The translations under genes were made by a program, and so were the position numbers. A DNA stretch of 64,000 bases. Source: Comamonadaceae bacterium (GTDB lineage: Bacteria; Pseudomonadota; Gammaproteobacteria; Burkholderiales; Burkholderiaceae_C). Below the pieces are notes generated by a model, which was not told the origin of the DNA, made no database searches, and saw only the letters and a list, made by a program, of their open reading frames with translations. Below are positions 10,546-19,373 of the stretch, in pieces. The stretch is taken from assembly GCA_947448745.1 (NCBI GenBank), contig CANFOQ010000008.1, forward strand, positions 1 through 64,000, given 5' to 3'. Within the stretch, counting starts at the first letter, position 1. Every line of letters starts with the position of its first letter.

Positions 10546-12284
10546 CCTGTTGCCTCTTGCTGCATGCAAAGCGCCACGCCTTTTTCCAATTCGTGGCTTT
10601 CCAAGGGTTTGAACACCATGCCGTTCATGCCCGCGGCTATGCATTGGTCGTGGTCACTGGCATTGCTGCTGGCGGTCAAACCCAGCACCGGTAGTTTGTT
10701 TTTGGGTGCAGGCATCAAGCGGATGGCACGTGTGACTTCCATGCCATCCATGACAGGCATGAACATGTCCATCAGGACCATGTCGACATCATGTTGTTGG
10801 ACAAAGGCCAGCGCTGCTTCACCTGCGCTCAGGGTGTCCACACGTGCTTGGGGCCAAGATTTTTCCACCATGCGCTTGGCCACCATCAGATTGACGGGGT
10901 GGTCGTCCACGATCAAGAAGTGTTTCGGACCCGCATGCGCCTGCACTTGTGCTTGATGGCCGATGGGGGCAGGGGCTGCGGTAGGGGTGAGGGGTATTTC
11001 CAGCCAAAACAATGACCCCTGATTGAACTGGCTTTCAACGCCGATGCGCCCGCCTTGCAAGCGCACCAATTTTTCACAGATCGACAAGCCCAAACCAGTG
11101 CCGCCATACATTTTCAAAGCGGGTGAGGTGGTTTTTTCAAAGCGTCCAAAGGCTTGGGCTTTTTGTTCATCGGTCATGCCAATACCCGTGTCTTGCACTT
11201 CAATGCGCAATCCTTGCGTGACACGCAAGAACCGCAATGTGATGCTGCCTTGGTGGGTGAATTTCAAGGCGTTTTCCAACAAGTTGTCCATCATTTGGTG
11301 AAAGCGTTTGGCGTCGCTCAAGATCCAGTCGGGCAGGTCGGCGTCATAAACCCATTCGGCTTTCAAATTTTTAGACGTGGCCCGTGTTTTCAAATGCGCC
11401 ATCAGGGCTTGCGCTTGGTCCTTCAGGGGAAAGGCTTGCTGCGACAGCACCATGCGATCGGCTTGCAGCTGCGAAAAATCCAAGATGTCGTTGACGACGG
11501 TGAGCAAATGCTGGGTTGATTTGCGGATCATGTCCACCCGTTTGATGTCCACCGCATCGTCTTTGATTTGATCTTTGAGCACACCGTTCAGGCCCAAGAT
11601 GGCGTTCATGGGGGTGCGCAGCTCATGACCAACTGAAGCGATGAATTCATCCTTGTGGCTTTGCGCACGGATCAGTTCCAGGTGCACCGCTTGCAGTTCA
11701 TCGCCACGTGCTTGCAGGGCGACGATTTGTTGTTGCCGACTGCGGTCGAAATAGTCCAGGATGTAAATCAAGGCAAAAAGGGCTTGTACTTTGACGGCGA
11801 AATTCCAAAAAGCCATGTCGGGCAAGATCACGGTTCGGGTGTCGATCCAGCCCAATTGAGAGGCGACAAAAATGAGAATCAACGCATTGACCTGAGCGAT
11901 CAACCAAGCCAAGGCAGATTTCAGGGGCAACAACAAAAAGGGCATCCAAGACAGCCCCACATAAATCACCATCACCACCGACACCGTGCCGCCGGTGATG
12001 AAGATCAGGTAATCGGCCATGACCGTGCCCAGCAACGTGGTCAGGTGCACCAAACGGTTGGCTGGAGCGCCCATCCTGAAAGCCACCCACAGGCCAAAAA
12101 AACCAACGCTGCCGGCAAACAAAACCAGCGGGTTGTAGAGCGGCGTGGTGATCCAAGAGGTGAGAAAGCACACCGAGAAGCAGATGACGATGAACAACTC
12201 CACGAATGGAAGCGCCCAGTCTTTGTCGCTCACCACCTCTTGGCCAGGGGCTGGCGGGGAGGAAGTGAACAGATGCAGGGCCAT
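10542..12284 (-). CDS. Membrane hybrid sensor histidine kinase with receiver domain (second copy)
   Basis: With the ATG at 12284 the protein has 580 residues: hydrophobic segments from about 27 to 178, HisKA with His220 in SVGHELRTPMN, ATPase domain with NLLENALKF near 334, DTGIGM and GGTGLGLSICEKL, and a receiver with Asp506 in MVLMDMFMP. It shares the architecture of the next gene, with which it overlaps by 4 bp, so the two are likely an ancient tandem duplication and may form mixed dimers or a relay. I prefer 12284 because AGGAAG lies 10 bp upstream; a start at 12314, ten codons longer, has no visible ribosome-binding site. It is divergent from guaB. Confidence 0.88.
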   Translation of the reverse strand: MALHLFTSSPPAPGQEVVSDKDWALPFVELFIVICFSVCFLTSWITTPLYNPLVLFAGSVGFFGLWVAFRMGAPANRLVHLTTLLGTVMADYLIFITGGTVSVVMVIYVGLSWMPFLLLPLKSALAWLIAQVNALILIFVASQLGWIDTRTVILPDMAFWNFAVKVQALFALIYILDYFDRSRQQQIVALQARGDELQAVHLELIRAQSHKDEFIASVGHELRTPMNAILGLNGVLKDQIKDDAVDIKRVDMIRKSTQHLLTVVNDILDFSQLQADRMVLSQQAFPLKDQAQALMAHLKTRATSKNLKAEWVYDADLPDWILSDAKRFHQMMDNLLENALKFTHQGSITLRFLRVTQGLRIEVQDTGIGMTDEQKAQAFGRFEKTTSPALKMYGGTGLGLSICEKLVRLQGGRIGVESQFNQGSLFWLEIPLTPTAAPAPIGHQAQVQAHAGPKHFLIVDDHPVNLMVAKRMVEKSWPQARVDTLSAGEAALAFVQQHDVDMVLMDMFMPVMDGMEVTRAIRLMPAPKNKLPVLGLTASSNASDHDQCIAAGMNGMVFKPLESHELEKGVALCMQQEATG

Positions 12285-12351
12285 GGGTTGGATACTTCCT
12301 GAAGACGTCATCAAGGGGTGTTAATAATAAATCAGTCGCTTGGCGAGTCGG

Positions 12352-12357
12352 TATGAT
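12352..12357 (+). promoter_or_regulatory. Candidate -10 box for guaBA
   Basis: TATGAT matches five of six bases of the sigma-70 -10 consensus and lies 21 bp upstream of the guaB ATG, with GGAG of the ribosome-binding site in between. No convincing -35 hexamer is seen at 16–18 bp spacing, so the call is tentative. Confidence 0.35.
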
Positions 12358-12377
12358 CTGTCTTTTGGAGATATCCC

Positions 12378-13847
12378 ATGCGCCTACTTGGCAAAGCGCT
12401 GACCTTCGATGACGTGTTGTTGGTCCCCGCCTTTTCACAGGTCCTGCCCAAGGACACCCAGCTTTCCACCCAATTCTCGCGCCGCATCGCCCTGAACCTC
12501 CCCCTGGTGTCCGCTGCCATGGACACGGTCACCGAAGCCCGTTTGGCCATCGCCATCGCCCAAGAGGGTGGCATGGGCATCGTGCACAAAAACCTCACCG
12601 CGCAACAGCAAGCTGCCGAAGTGGCCAAGGTCAAACGCTATGAAAGCGGCGTGTTGCTCGACCCCGTGGTCATCACCCCGCAACACACGGTGCGCCAGGT
12701 CATGGCCATGTCCGACCAAATGGGCATTTCTGGTTTCCCCGTTTGTGACGGCGGCAAGGTGGTGGGCATCGTCAGTGGCCGCGATTTGCGCTTTGAAACC
12801 CGCTACGACGTGCAGGTCAAAGAGATCATGACGCCGCGCGAACGCCTGATCACCGTGCCCGAAGGCACCACCCCCGAGCAAGCCAAAGCGCTGTTGAACA
12901 AACACAAACTCGAGCGCCTGTTGGTGGTGAATGACGCGTTTGAACTGAAAGGCCTGATCACGGTCAAAGACATCACCAAACAAACCAGCTTCCCCAATGC
13001 CGCTCGCGACCCTTCTGGTCGCTTGCGCGTGGGTGCGGCTGTTGGGGTTGGTGCTGGCACCGAAGAACGTGTTGAAGCCTTGGTCAAGGCCGGTGTGGAC
13101 GCCATCGTGGTGGACACCGCCCATGGCCACAGCCATGGGGTGATCGAGCGGGTGCGTTGGGTCAAACAAAATTACCCGCACATCGATGTGGTGGGCGGCA
13201 ACATCGCCACCGGAGCGGCAGCGTTGGCTTTGGCTGAAGCCGGTGCCGATGCGGTGAAGGTGGGCATTGGCCCGGGCTCGATTTGCACCACCCGCATCGT
13301 GGCTGGTGTGGGCGTGCCGCAAATCACCGCCATTGACAACGTGGCCATGGCGCTGCAAGGCACGGGCATCCCCCTCATCGCCGACGGTGGCATCCGTTAC
13401 AGCGGCGACATCGCCAAGGCCATCGCTGCAGGCGCTTCCACCGTCATGATGGGTGGCATGTTTGCCGGCACCGAAGAAGCGCCGGGTGAAGTCATCCTCT
13501 ACCAAGGTCGCAGTTACAAAAGCTATCGCGGCATGGGCAGCATCGGCGCCATGCAGCAAGGCAGTGCCGACCGCTATTTCCAAGAGGCCACCACCGGCAA
13601 CCCGAATGCCGACAAACTGGTGCCTGAAGGCATTGAAGGCCGCGTGCCTTACAAAGGCTCGATGGTCAGCATCGTCTACCAAATGGCCGGTGGCGTGCGT
13701 GCCTCGATGGGTTATTGCGGCTGCGCCAGCATCGAAGATATGCGCCAGCAAGCCGAGTTTGTCGAGATTTCTGCGGCGGGCATGCGCGAAAGCCATGTGC
13801 ACGACGTGCAAATCACCAAAGAAGCGCCGAATTACCGCGCTGAATAA
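12378..13847 (+). CDS. guaB: IMP dehydrogenase
   Basis: GuaB oxidises IMP to XMP with NAD+, the rate-limiting step to GMP. The 489-residue protein has a TIM barrel split by two CBS domains (about residues 95–205, [15 protein letters not shown] at the start of the second half of the first), and the catalytic Cys303 in [15 protein letters not shown]. The flap motif [13 protein letters not shown] lies near residue 375. A GGAG ribosome-binding site precedes the ATG. It heads a guaB–guaA pair separated by 47 bp. CBS domains bind ATP/GTP and make the enzyme nucleotide-responsive in the family. Confidence 0.97.
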   Translation: MRLLGKALTFDDVLLVPAFSQVLPKDTQLSTQFSRRIALNLPLVSAAMDTVTEARLAIAIAQEGGMGIVHKNLTAQQQAAEVAKVKRYESGVLLDPVVITPQHTVRQVMAMSDQMGISGFPVCDGGKVVGIVSGRDLRFETRYDVQVKEIMTPRERLITVPEGTTPEQAKALLNKHKLERLLVVNDAFELKGLITVKDITKQTSFPNAARDPSGRLRVGAAVGVGAGTEERVEALVKAGVDAIVVDTAHGHSHGVIERVRWVKQNYPHIDVVGGNIATGAAALALAEAGADAVKVGIGPGSICTTRIVAGVGVPQITAIDNVAMALQGTGIPLIADGGIRYSGDIAKAIAAGASTVMMGGMFAGTEEAPGEVILYQGRSYKSYRGMGSIGAMQQGSADRYFQEATTGNPNADKLVPEGIEGRVPYKGSMVSIVYQMAGGVRASMGYCGCASIEDMRQQAEFVEISAAGMRESHVHDVQITKEAPNYRAE

Positions 13848-13873
13848 CTTTCAAAAATTCTTTACCAGAACAT

Positions 13874-13887
13874 GCCTGTTGGCAGGC
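13874..13887 (+). promoter_or_regulatory. Hairpin over the guaA ribosome-binding site
   Basis: GCCTG at 13874–13878 pairs with CAGGC at 13883–13887 around a TTGG loop. The right arm contains the only AGG that could act as Shine–Dalgarno for guaA (ATG at 13895, 8 bp downstream). This could lower guaA translation relative to guaB or make it depend on translating ribosomes. It is short, and no function is shown. Confidence 0.35.
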
Positions 13888-13894
13888 CCTGACC

Positions 13895-15544
13895 ATGTCC
13901 CACGACACCCTTCTGATTCTTGATTTCGGCTCGCAAGTCACCCAACTGATTGCCCGCCGTGTGCGTGAAGCCCACGTGTACTGCGAGGTGCATCCTTGTG
14001 ATGTGACCGACGACTGGCTGCGCCAATATGCCCAAGACCATCGGCTCAAAGGCATCATCTTGTCGGGCAGCCATGCCAGTGTTTACGAGGTGGACGACCG
14101 CGCCCCCAATGCCGTGTTCGAGCTGGGTGTGCCGGTGCTGGGCATTTGCTATGGCATGCAAACCATGGCCCAACAGCTCGGCGGCAAAGTGGAAGCCGGC
14201 CACACCCGCGAATTTGGCTATGCCGAGGTGCGGGCCCGCGGCCACACCGATTTACTTAAAGACATCGCCGACTTCACCACACCTGAAGGCCACGGCATGC
14301 TCAAAGTGTGGATGAGCCACGGCGACAAAGTGACTGCATTGCCAGAGGGCTTCAAACTCATGGCCAGCACCGACAGCTGCCCCATTGCTGGCATGGCCGA
14401 TGAAAGCCGGCATTTTTATGGTGTGCAATTCCACCCCGAAGTGACGCACACGGTGCAGGGCAGGGCCATGCTGAACCGCTTTGTGCTCGATATTTGCAAA
14501 GCCTCACCGGATTGGGTGATGGGCAACTACGTGGAAGAAGCGGTGGCGCGTATTCGCCAACAGGTGGGCGATGAAGAAGTCATTCTGGGCTTGTCTGGTG
14601 GCGTCGATTCCTCGGTGGCTGCGGCGCTCATTCACCGCGCCATTGGCGACCAACTCACCTGTGTGTTTGTGGACCATGGTTTGCTGCGCCTGAACGAAGG
14701 CGACATGGTGATGAACATGTTTGTCGGCCAGTTGCATGCACAGGTCATTCGCGTGGACGCCAGTGAGTTGTTCTTGGGCAAGCTGGCAGGTGTGGCCGAC
14801 CCTGAGGTCAAACGCAAAATCATTGGCGCAGAATTTGTGACGGTGTTCAAACAAGAAGCAGCCAAACTCAAAGCCGGCAGTGGTGGCCACAAGGGGGCCA
14901 GTTTCTTGGCCCAAGGCACCATCTACCCAGATGTGATTGAAAGCGGCGGCGCCAAAAGCAAAAAAGCCGTCACCATCAAAAGCCACCACAACGTCGGCGG
15001 CTTGCCCGAGCAACTTGGCTTGAAATTGCTGGAGCCTCTGCGAGATTTGTTCAAAGACGAGGTGCGCGAACTTGGCATCGCCTTGGGTTTGCCCCATGAA
15101 ATGGTCTACCGCCATCCCTTCCCAGGCCCGGGCTTGGGCGTGCGCATTCTGGGCGAGGTGAAAAAAGAGTATGCGGACTTGCTGCGCCGCGCGGATGCCA
15201 TCTTCATTGAAGAACTGCGCAACACGGCTTTCGAGGGCGACCCTGCGTCCGTGGCATTTGGCGGCAGCAAAACGCCCAGCAATTGGTACGAAGCCACCAG
15301 CCAGGCCTTCGTGGTGTTCTTGCCGGTGAAAAGCGTGGGCGTGATGGGCGACGGCCGCACCTACGATTACGTGGTGGCTTTGCGTGCCGTGGTGACCAGC
15401 GATTTCATGACGGCAGACTGGGCCGAGTTGCCCTATGCCTTGCTGAAAAAAGTGTCGGGTCGCATCATCAACGAGGTGCGCGGCATCAATCGGGTGGTGC
15501 TGGATGTGAGTTCAAAACCGCCGGCCACCATCGAGTGGGAATAA
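13895..15544 (+). CDS. guaA: GMP synthase (glutamine-hydrolysing)
   Basis: GuaA aminates XMP to GMP using ATP and ammonia released from glutamine. The 549-residue protein has the class I glutamine amidotransferase domain first, with catalytic Cys85 in [11 protein letters not shown] and the His/Glu pair in FHPEVTHT near residue 178, then the ATP pyrophosphatase P-loop LSGGVDSSV near 232 and the dimerisation domain ending IEWE. It is somewhat longer than the E. coli enzyme (525 residues); the extra residues fall in the synthetase domain. It forms an operon with guaB. The next gene starts 4 bp after its stop. Confidence 0.97.
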   Translation: MSHDTLLILDFGSQVTQLIARRVREAHVYCEVHPCDVTDDWLRQYAQDHRLKGIILSGSHASVYEVDDRAPNAVFELGVPVLGICYGMQTMAQQLGGKVEAGHTREFGYAEVRARGHTDLLKDIADFTTPEGHGMLKVWMSHGDKVTALPEGFKLMASTDSCPIAGMADESRHFYGVQFHPEVTHTVQGRAMLNRFVLDICKASPDWVMGNYVEEAVARIRQQVGDEEVILGLSGGVDSSVAAALIHRAIGDQLTCVFVDHGLLRLNEGDMVMNMFVGQLHAQVIRVDASELFLGKLAGVADPEVKRKIIGAEFVTVFKQEAAKLKAGSGGHKGASFLAQGTIYPDVIESGGAKSKKAVTIKSHHNVGGLPEQLGLKLLEPLRDLFKDEVRELGIALGLPHEMVYRHPFPGPGLGVRILGEVKKEYADLLRRADAIFIEELRNTAFEGDPASVAFGGSKTPSNWYEATSQAFVVFLPVKSVGVMGDGRTYDYVVALRAVVTSDFMTADWAELPYALLKKVSGRIINEVRGINRVVLDVSSKPPATIEWE

Positions 15545-15548
15545 TGAG

Positions 15549-16475
15549 ATGAATAACACAGCAGTTATTTACCATTATTTTGAAAAAGACACGACCTACC
15601 AAGACAACTTGATTTTCTTTTTATCTGTCGGCATCCAAAAAAATATTGATTATTTTGTGGTGATTTCCGGCCCATGCTCGGTTCAATTGCCTGAATTACC
15701 GAATATCAAATACATTCACACTGAAAACTGGAACAATGATTTCGGTGGTTATATTCGGTTTTTAGAAGCCTATTTCCCTGGCCAGCACAGTTACTATATT
15801 TTCATCAATTCATCAGTCCGCGGTCCTTTCTTGGCCGACCATGCCGGTGTTTCTTGGACCCAGGTATTCACGGATTATTTGAAAGAAAACACGCATTTGG
15901 TGGGGCCGACCATCAATTTATTACCAGTGGCCTCCAAACATTCGTTGTCCTATGCCCAGAAATATGGGGCTACGCCGCCTTTCATCCACGTGCAAACCTC
16001 AGCTTATGCCTTGACCAAACAGGCCGTCCAGCATTTGGTTGATATTGGTTTCTACAATATCCAGCGGGAATTGCGCAAAGACGAAGTGATTGACGATTAT
16101 GAATTGCGACTCTCCCAAGAGATTCTCAAAAACAATTGGGCTATTCAATCTTTTTTTTCGATTTATAACGATTTAATGGCCTCTTCGGCCACAACAAAAT
16201 ATCCTAATTTTTCAGCAGTCAAGGGTGATGTGATGTACCGCCAGGCCTTTTTTGGCCGTAGTTTGTCGCCCACTGAATCTGTTTTTGTGAAGATCAATCG
16301 CAATATGGTGGGTCGCTATGAATTGGCCTCCCACACTTTCACAGCTTTGCATGCCCATCGGGCTGATTTTCAAACAGCCGCCAGCCAAGACCTGCTCGAC
16401 CGCAGCTATGTCGAAGCGCAGAAAAACACGCCTTTGAAATTGAAAATACGCAAGTTGTTCAATCCTGCTTATTAG
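15549..16475 (+). CDS. Uncharacterised protein, RgpF-like putative glycosyltransferase
   Basis: I cannot assign this 308-residue protein to a named family with certainty. Residues 52–85 read like the core of rhamnan-synthesis F proteins: HTENWNNDFGGYIRFLE followed by YYIFINSSVRGPF, comparable to the N-x-DFG-x-Y and IxLNDSxxGPF pattern known from RgpF-type glycosyltransferases. There is no signal peptide or membrane helix; the C-terminus is basic (LKLKIRKLF). It starts 4 bp after guaA, so it is probably read through from guaBA, yet its DNA is clearly richer in A/T runs than the flanking genes, which suggests later acquisition. A role in surface glycan synthesis is inference only. Confidence 0.55.
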   Translation: MNNTAVIYHYFEKDTTYQDNLIFFLSVGIQKNIDYFVVISGPCSVQLPELPNIKYIHTENWNNDFGGYIRFLEAYFPGQHSYYIFINSSVRGPFLADHAGVSWTQVFTDYLKENTHLVGPTINLLPVASKHSLSYAQKYGATPPFIHVQTSAYALTKQAVQHLVDIGFYNIQRELRKDEVIDDYELRLSQEILKNNWAIQSFFSIYNDLMASSATTKYPNFSAVKGDVMYRQAFFGRSLSPTESVFVKINRNMVGRYELASHTFTALHAHRADFQTAASQDLLDRSYVEAQKNTPLKLKIRKLFNPAY

Positions 16476-16478
16476 CCT

Positions 16479-17012
16479 TCATCGCGACAAAATATCCCTT
16501 GTCTCGCGCATGTAAAGCAAGCCTGAAGCCACATCTTCCACGGTCACTTCGTGGCGCACATAACGGCGTTCGCGTTTGACAAATTTATCAATTGCTTTGG
16601 CACTGATGCGCACCGTGGCGCCGACCGGAATGGGTTCGACAATTTCGGTGTCGTGAAAAGTATGGATCGATCCAATGGCAAACGGCTTGGTGTGGTCAAA
16701 CTGCACCGACAACACGAAGTGCGACACCATGAGCGGGGGCACGATGGCGCCGCCAAAAGGCGACTGGCCCGGGATGTACCAGGTGTTCATGCGCCAGCCC
16801 TCGTACCAAGGGTTGTAGTCCTCCACGGCATCGGCATACAGAATCACCAACTCGGGCGTGATGTGCAGTTCACGTGACAACACATCGCCCACGGTCACCA
16901 TGTCCCAGTAGGTTTGACAAACTTCATCCAAACTTTTTACAAATTCACGCGTTTGCTGAATTTGAATGTTGGTCATGGGGCGCAGACTGTCGGTGCGAAT
17001 ATCGGTGGTCAT
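16479..17012 (-). CDS. MaoC-like hotdog dehydratase
   Basis: The 177-residue protein looks like a MaoC/FAS1A-type hotdog domain, a fold used by (R)-specific enoyl-CoA hydratases. Seen are DAVEDYNPWYEG near residue 60, FGGAIVPPLMVSHFVLSV near 86 and GATVRISAKAIDKF near 128, which match the usual order of substrate-pocket and core strands. The typical D-x(4)-H hydratase dyad is not clear in this copy (DYNPWY rather than D-x-NP-x-H), so it may be the non-catalytic partner of the next gene. AAGGAA lies just upstream of the ATG. It follows a second hotdog gene by 35 bp and an acyl-CoA ligase, so a CoA-thioester pathway is likely. Confidence 0.75.
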   Translation of the reverse strand: MTTDIRTDSLRPMTNIQIQQTREFVKSLDEVCQTYWDMVTVGDVLSRELHITPELVILYADAVEDYNPWYEGWRMNTWYIPGQSPFGGAIVPPLMVSHFVLSVQFDHTKPFAIGSIHTFHDTEIVEPIPVGATVRISAKAIDKFVKRERRYVRHEVTVEDVASGLLYMRETRDILSR

Positions 17013-17047
17013 GGTGTTCCTTGAATTTTTTAGGGCAACGATATGGC

Positions 17048-17485
17048 TTAAACGCCCACATCAACTTCGGTGTAACCAATGGTCTTGGTGTCGCCCACTT
17101 CGTTGGACGCCCAAAACTCCACCTTGAAGCGAAAGCCTTGGCCTTTTGGTGTTTTTTCTTTCACCACGCCATAGGTCGTGATGACTTCGTTGGCCAAGGT
17201 GGAGGCCACGTACTTGCAGACAAAGCGTGCATTGCGAAAGAAATTCGCGCCAAAGTAATTCACGCACATCTCGGAGATGTAGGCCGAGGACATTTCGCCG
17301 GTTTGAATGGGTGCTGCCAAGCCGGTTTCAGCGGCATACACCGGGTCCCAGTGATTGGGGTTGAAGCGTCCCCACAAGCGCGAGCCCATGAGTTGGATGG
17401 CGGCTTTTTTCTTCACGCCTTCAAGTTCAAAACCGATGGGCGTGTCGACGGTGATCAGTCCGGGGCTGTTGGCGGTGGGGGTCAT
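17048..17485 (-). CDS. MaoC-like hotdog protein (partner subunit)
   Basis: This 145-residue protein is a second hotdog protein with FNPNHWDPVYAAETGLAAPIQTGEM near residues 46–70, containing an N-H-x-D-P element like that of MaoC hydratases, and a C-terminal strand pair. Start: ATG at 17485 is preceded by GAGGAAG with 6 bp spacing, much better than the TTG 15 bp upstream. Two short MaoC-like proteins side by side often form a heterodimeric enoyl-CoA hydratase; here that is inference. It lies 19 bp downstream of the acyl-CoA ligase and is probably coexpressed with it. Confidence 0.72.
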   Translation of the reverse strand: MTPTANSPGLITVDTPIGFELEGVKKKAAIQLMGSRLWGRFNPNHWDPVYAAETGLAAPIQTGEMSSAYISEMCVNYFGANFFRNARFVCKYVASTLANEVITTYGVVKEKTPKGQGFRFKVEFWASNEVGDTKTIGYTEVDVGV

Positions 17486-17504
17486 GGGGTTCTTCCTCAA
17501 AAAT

Positions 17505-19211
17505 TCAAATGTCAGTGGACAAGCCCAAGGCCTTCATGGCAACTTGGACCAGCAAAAACTTGCGGGCACGGCCCGAGGGTGTCACGGGCACCTCGGCGGC
17601 GCTCATGAACAAAAAGTGCTTCGGCACTTTGAATCGCGCCAAGCGCTCAGCACACAACTGCCTTAATTCGTCTTCGCTGCAAACCAGGTTGTCACGCAGC
17701 ACCACGCAGGCCACACCCACCTCACCCATGCGGGCATCGGGCACCGGCACCACATGGGCTTGGAGCACAGCCGGGTGGCTGATCAACAGGTCTTCTGCTT
17801 CGGTAGGCATCACCTGTTCGCCACCGCAGCGGTAGGACTCTTTCAAGCGTCCAACCAAGCTCAGGTAATCGTTTTCGTCGATGCGACCCAAGTCGCCGGT
17901 GTGCAGCCAGCCATCGGCGGTGAAAGCGGCTTGGGTCGCTTCGGGCTTGTTGTAATAACCGGCGGTCACGCCAGGCCCTCGGGCTTGCAATTCGCCCACC
18001 TCGCCTGAGGGCAGCAGGCGTCCTGTGTCGGGGTCGACCACACGGTAGACCACCAAGCGTTGCCCCAGCGCCGGGTCACCCGCGGGTCCCACATCACGCA
18101 AACGGCCGTTGGTGTGCAGCCATTTGTCCATCCCATCGTCGGGACGGGTGACCGTGCTGGAGGCGGTCACCTCGGTCATGCCATAGCCCGTGGTGATTTC
18201 TTCGGGGTGCAGGTGTTGTTGAATATCTGCCCAAATGGATGCAGGGGCTCTGCCGCCGGAAGAAATGACCGAACGCAGGCTGCGCAAGGCGCGTGGGGTT
18301 TTCTTCAGCTCGTCAATCACCGCCAGGGTCATGGTGGGAATCAACAAGACATCGGTGGCTTGATGGCGTTCAATGCCTTCAAGCGTTTGTACTGCGTCAA
18401 ATTTTGTTTGCGGCACGATGGCACCGCCTACAAACATGCAGGCCAGCAGGCCTTCTACATAGCCATACACGTGGTACATCGGGAGCGAGAACAAGATGCG
18501 CCGTTCGTCTTCGAAAGCCCGTCCCCAGGCACTGCCAAAGGCGGTGCGCAACATCATGTCGTGGGTCAGCATCACGCCTTTGGGGGCGCCAGTGGTGCCA
18601 GAGGTGTAGATGATGTCGCTGTTGCTTTGCGGGCCGGGGTGCTGAACCACAGGCAAGCTCAAGCCTTGTCCGAAGTTTGACAAGCTGGTTGTGTTTTGGC
18701 GAGGCGGGCTGCATTCACCAGTGTTGAAGACCACCACTTGTTTCAGCTTGGGAAATGAGGTGCCGCCTCCCTGCGATTCCCACCCAGGGGCCAATTCATC
18801 CAAAAACGCTTGATAGTCGAGGTTGCGAAACCCATCCATGGTGACCAACAGCACCGCATCCGATTGCTTCAGCACATAGCCCAGTTCATCGCGGCGGTTC
18901 AAAAAATTGATGGGTACGGCCACTGCCCCGGCCATGGCAATGGCGAATTTCACGGCGACATACTCGGGGTAGTTCGCCATCAACAAGGCCACGTGGTCGC
19001 CAGGCCGCACGCTGCTGGCCATCAAACCCGATGCAATTCGAGAGGACCATTCCAGCATCTCTTGGTACGTCCAGCTTTGCTGGTCAGTCACCACAAAGGG
19101 TCGGTTCGGGAAAGTGGCTGAGGTTTGCTGCAGCAAGCCATTCAAGGTTTGTGGCGACCATGTGGGAAATCGCGCCCGCAGCGCATCCTGCCGTATTTGA
19201 ACGGCTTGCAT
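17505..19211 (-). CDS. AMP-dependent acyl-CoA synthetase/ligase
   Basis: The 568-residue protein is an adenylate-forming ligase that would activate a carboxylic acid to its CoA thioester. Core motifs are YTSGTTGAPKGV near residue 202, TGYGMTEV near 335 and HTGDLGRIDEND near 435. The C-terminal motif, which in most relatives carries the catalytic lysine (P-x-T-x-x-G-K), reads VPVTPSGRARKF, so arginine replaces that lysine. The ATG at 19211 gives MQAVQIRQDALRARF; longer frames with TTG or GTG starts exist up to 19253 but run into an inverted repeat that looks like an operator. It heads a leftward operon with the two hotdog proteins and is divergent from an SDR. The substrate is unknown. Confidence 0.85.
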   Translation of the reverse strand: MQAVQIRQDALRARFPTWSPQTLNGLLQQTSATFPNRPFVVTDQQSWTYQEMLEWSSRIASGLMASSVRPGDHVALLMANYPEYVAVKFAIAMAGAVAVPINFLNRRDELGYVLKQSDAVLLVTMDGFRNLDYQAFLDELAPGWESQGGGTSFPKLKQVVVFNTGECSPPRQNTTSLSNFGQGLSLPVVQHPGPQSNSDIIYTSGTTGAPKGVMLTHDMMLRTAFGSAWGRAFEDERRILFSLPMYHVYGYVEGLLACMFVGGAIVPQTKFDAVQTLEGIERHQATDVLLIPTMTLAVIDELKKTPRALRSLRSVISSGGRAPASIWADIQQHLHPEEITTGYGMTEVTASSTVTRPDDGMDKWLHTNGRLRDVGPAGDPALGQRLVVYRVVDPDTGRLLPSGEVGELQARGPGVTAGYYNKPEATQAAFTADGWLHTGDLGRIDENDYLSLVGRLKESYRCGGEQVMPTEAEDLLISHPAVLQAHVVPVPDARMGEVGVACVVLRDNLVCSEDELRQLCAERLARFKVPKHFLFMSAAEVPVTPSGRARKFLLVQVAMKALGLSTDI

Positions 19212-19253
19212 CGCAGAAGTGGCAAGGGCATGAACCAAGGAAATCACCAAATA

Positions 19254-19267
19254 ATACTGACGAGTAT
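19254..19267. promoter_or_regulatory. Inverted repeat, candidate operator (site 1)
   Basis: ATACT-GACG-AGTAT is a perfect 5-bp inverted repeat with a 4-bp spacer, 43 bp upstream of the acyl-CoA ligase ATG in the divergent intergenic region with the SDR gene. The surrounding DNA is A/T-rich, as expected for a promoter. The shape suits a TetR- or MarR-type repressor site; no regulator gene is adjacent. Confidence 0.45.
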
Positions 19268-19330
19268 CATTATCTACTTATAGGAAGCCTCGCCATCTAG
19301 GGGCTTCTCCCAGTTTGCTCGCATGGGGGA

Positions 19331-19344
19331 TACTCCTGCGAGTA
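19331..19344. promoter_or_regulatory. Inverted repeat, candidate operator (site 2)
   Basis: TACTC-CTGC-GAGTA is a perfect 5-bp inverted repeat, 30 bp upstream of the SDR ATG. Its TACT/AGTA half-sites match those of the repeat at 19254–19267, with 2 bp more between them. Two related sites flanking a divergent promoter region suggest coordinated control of the ligase operon and the SDR gene. Confidence 0.42.
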
Positions 19345-19373
19345 CGACAAAATTATCAGAAAGACGCAAGCAA

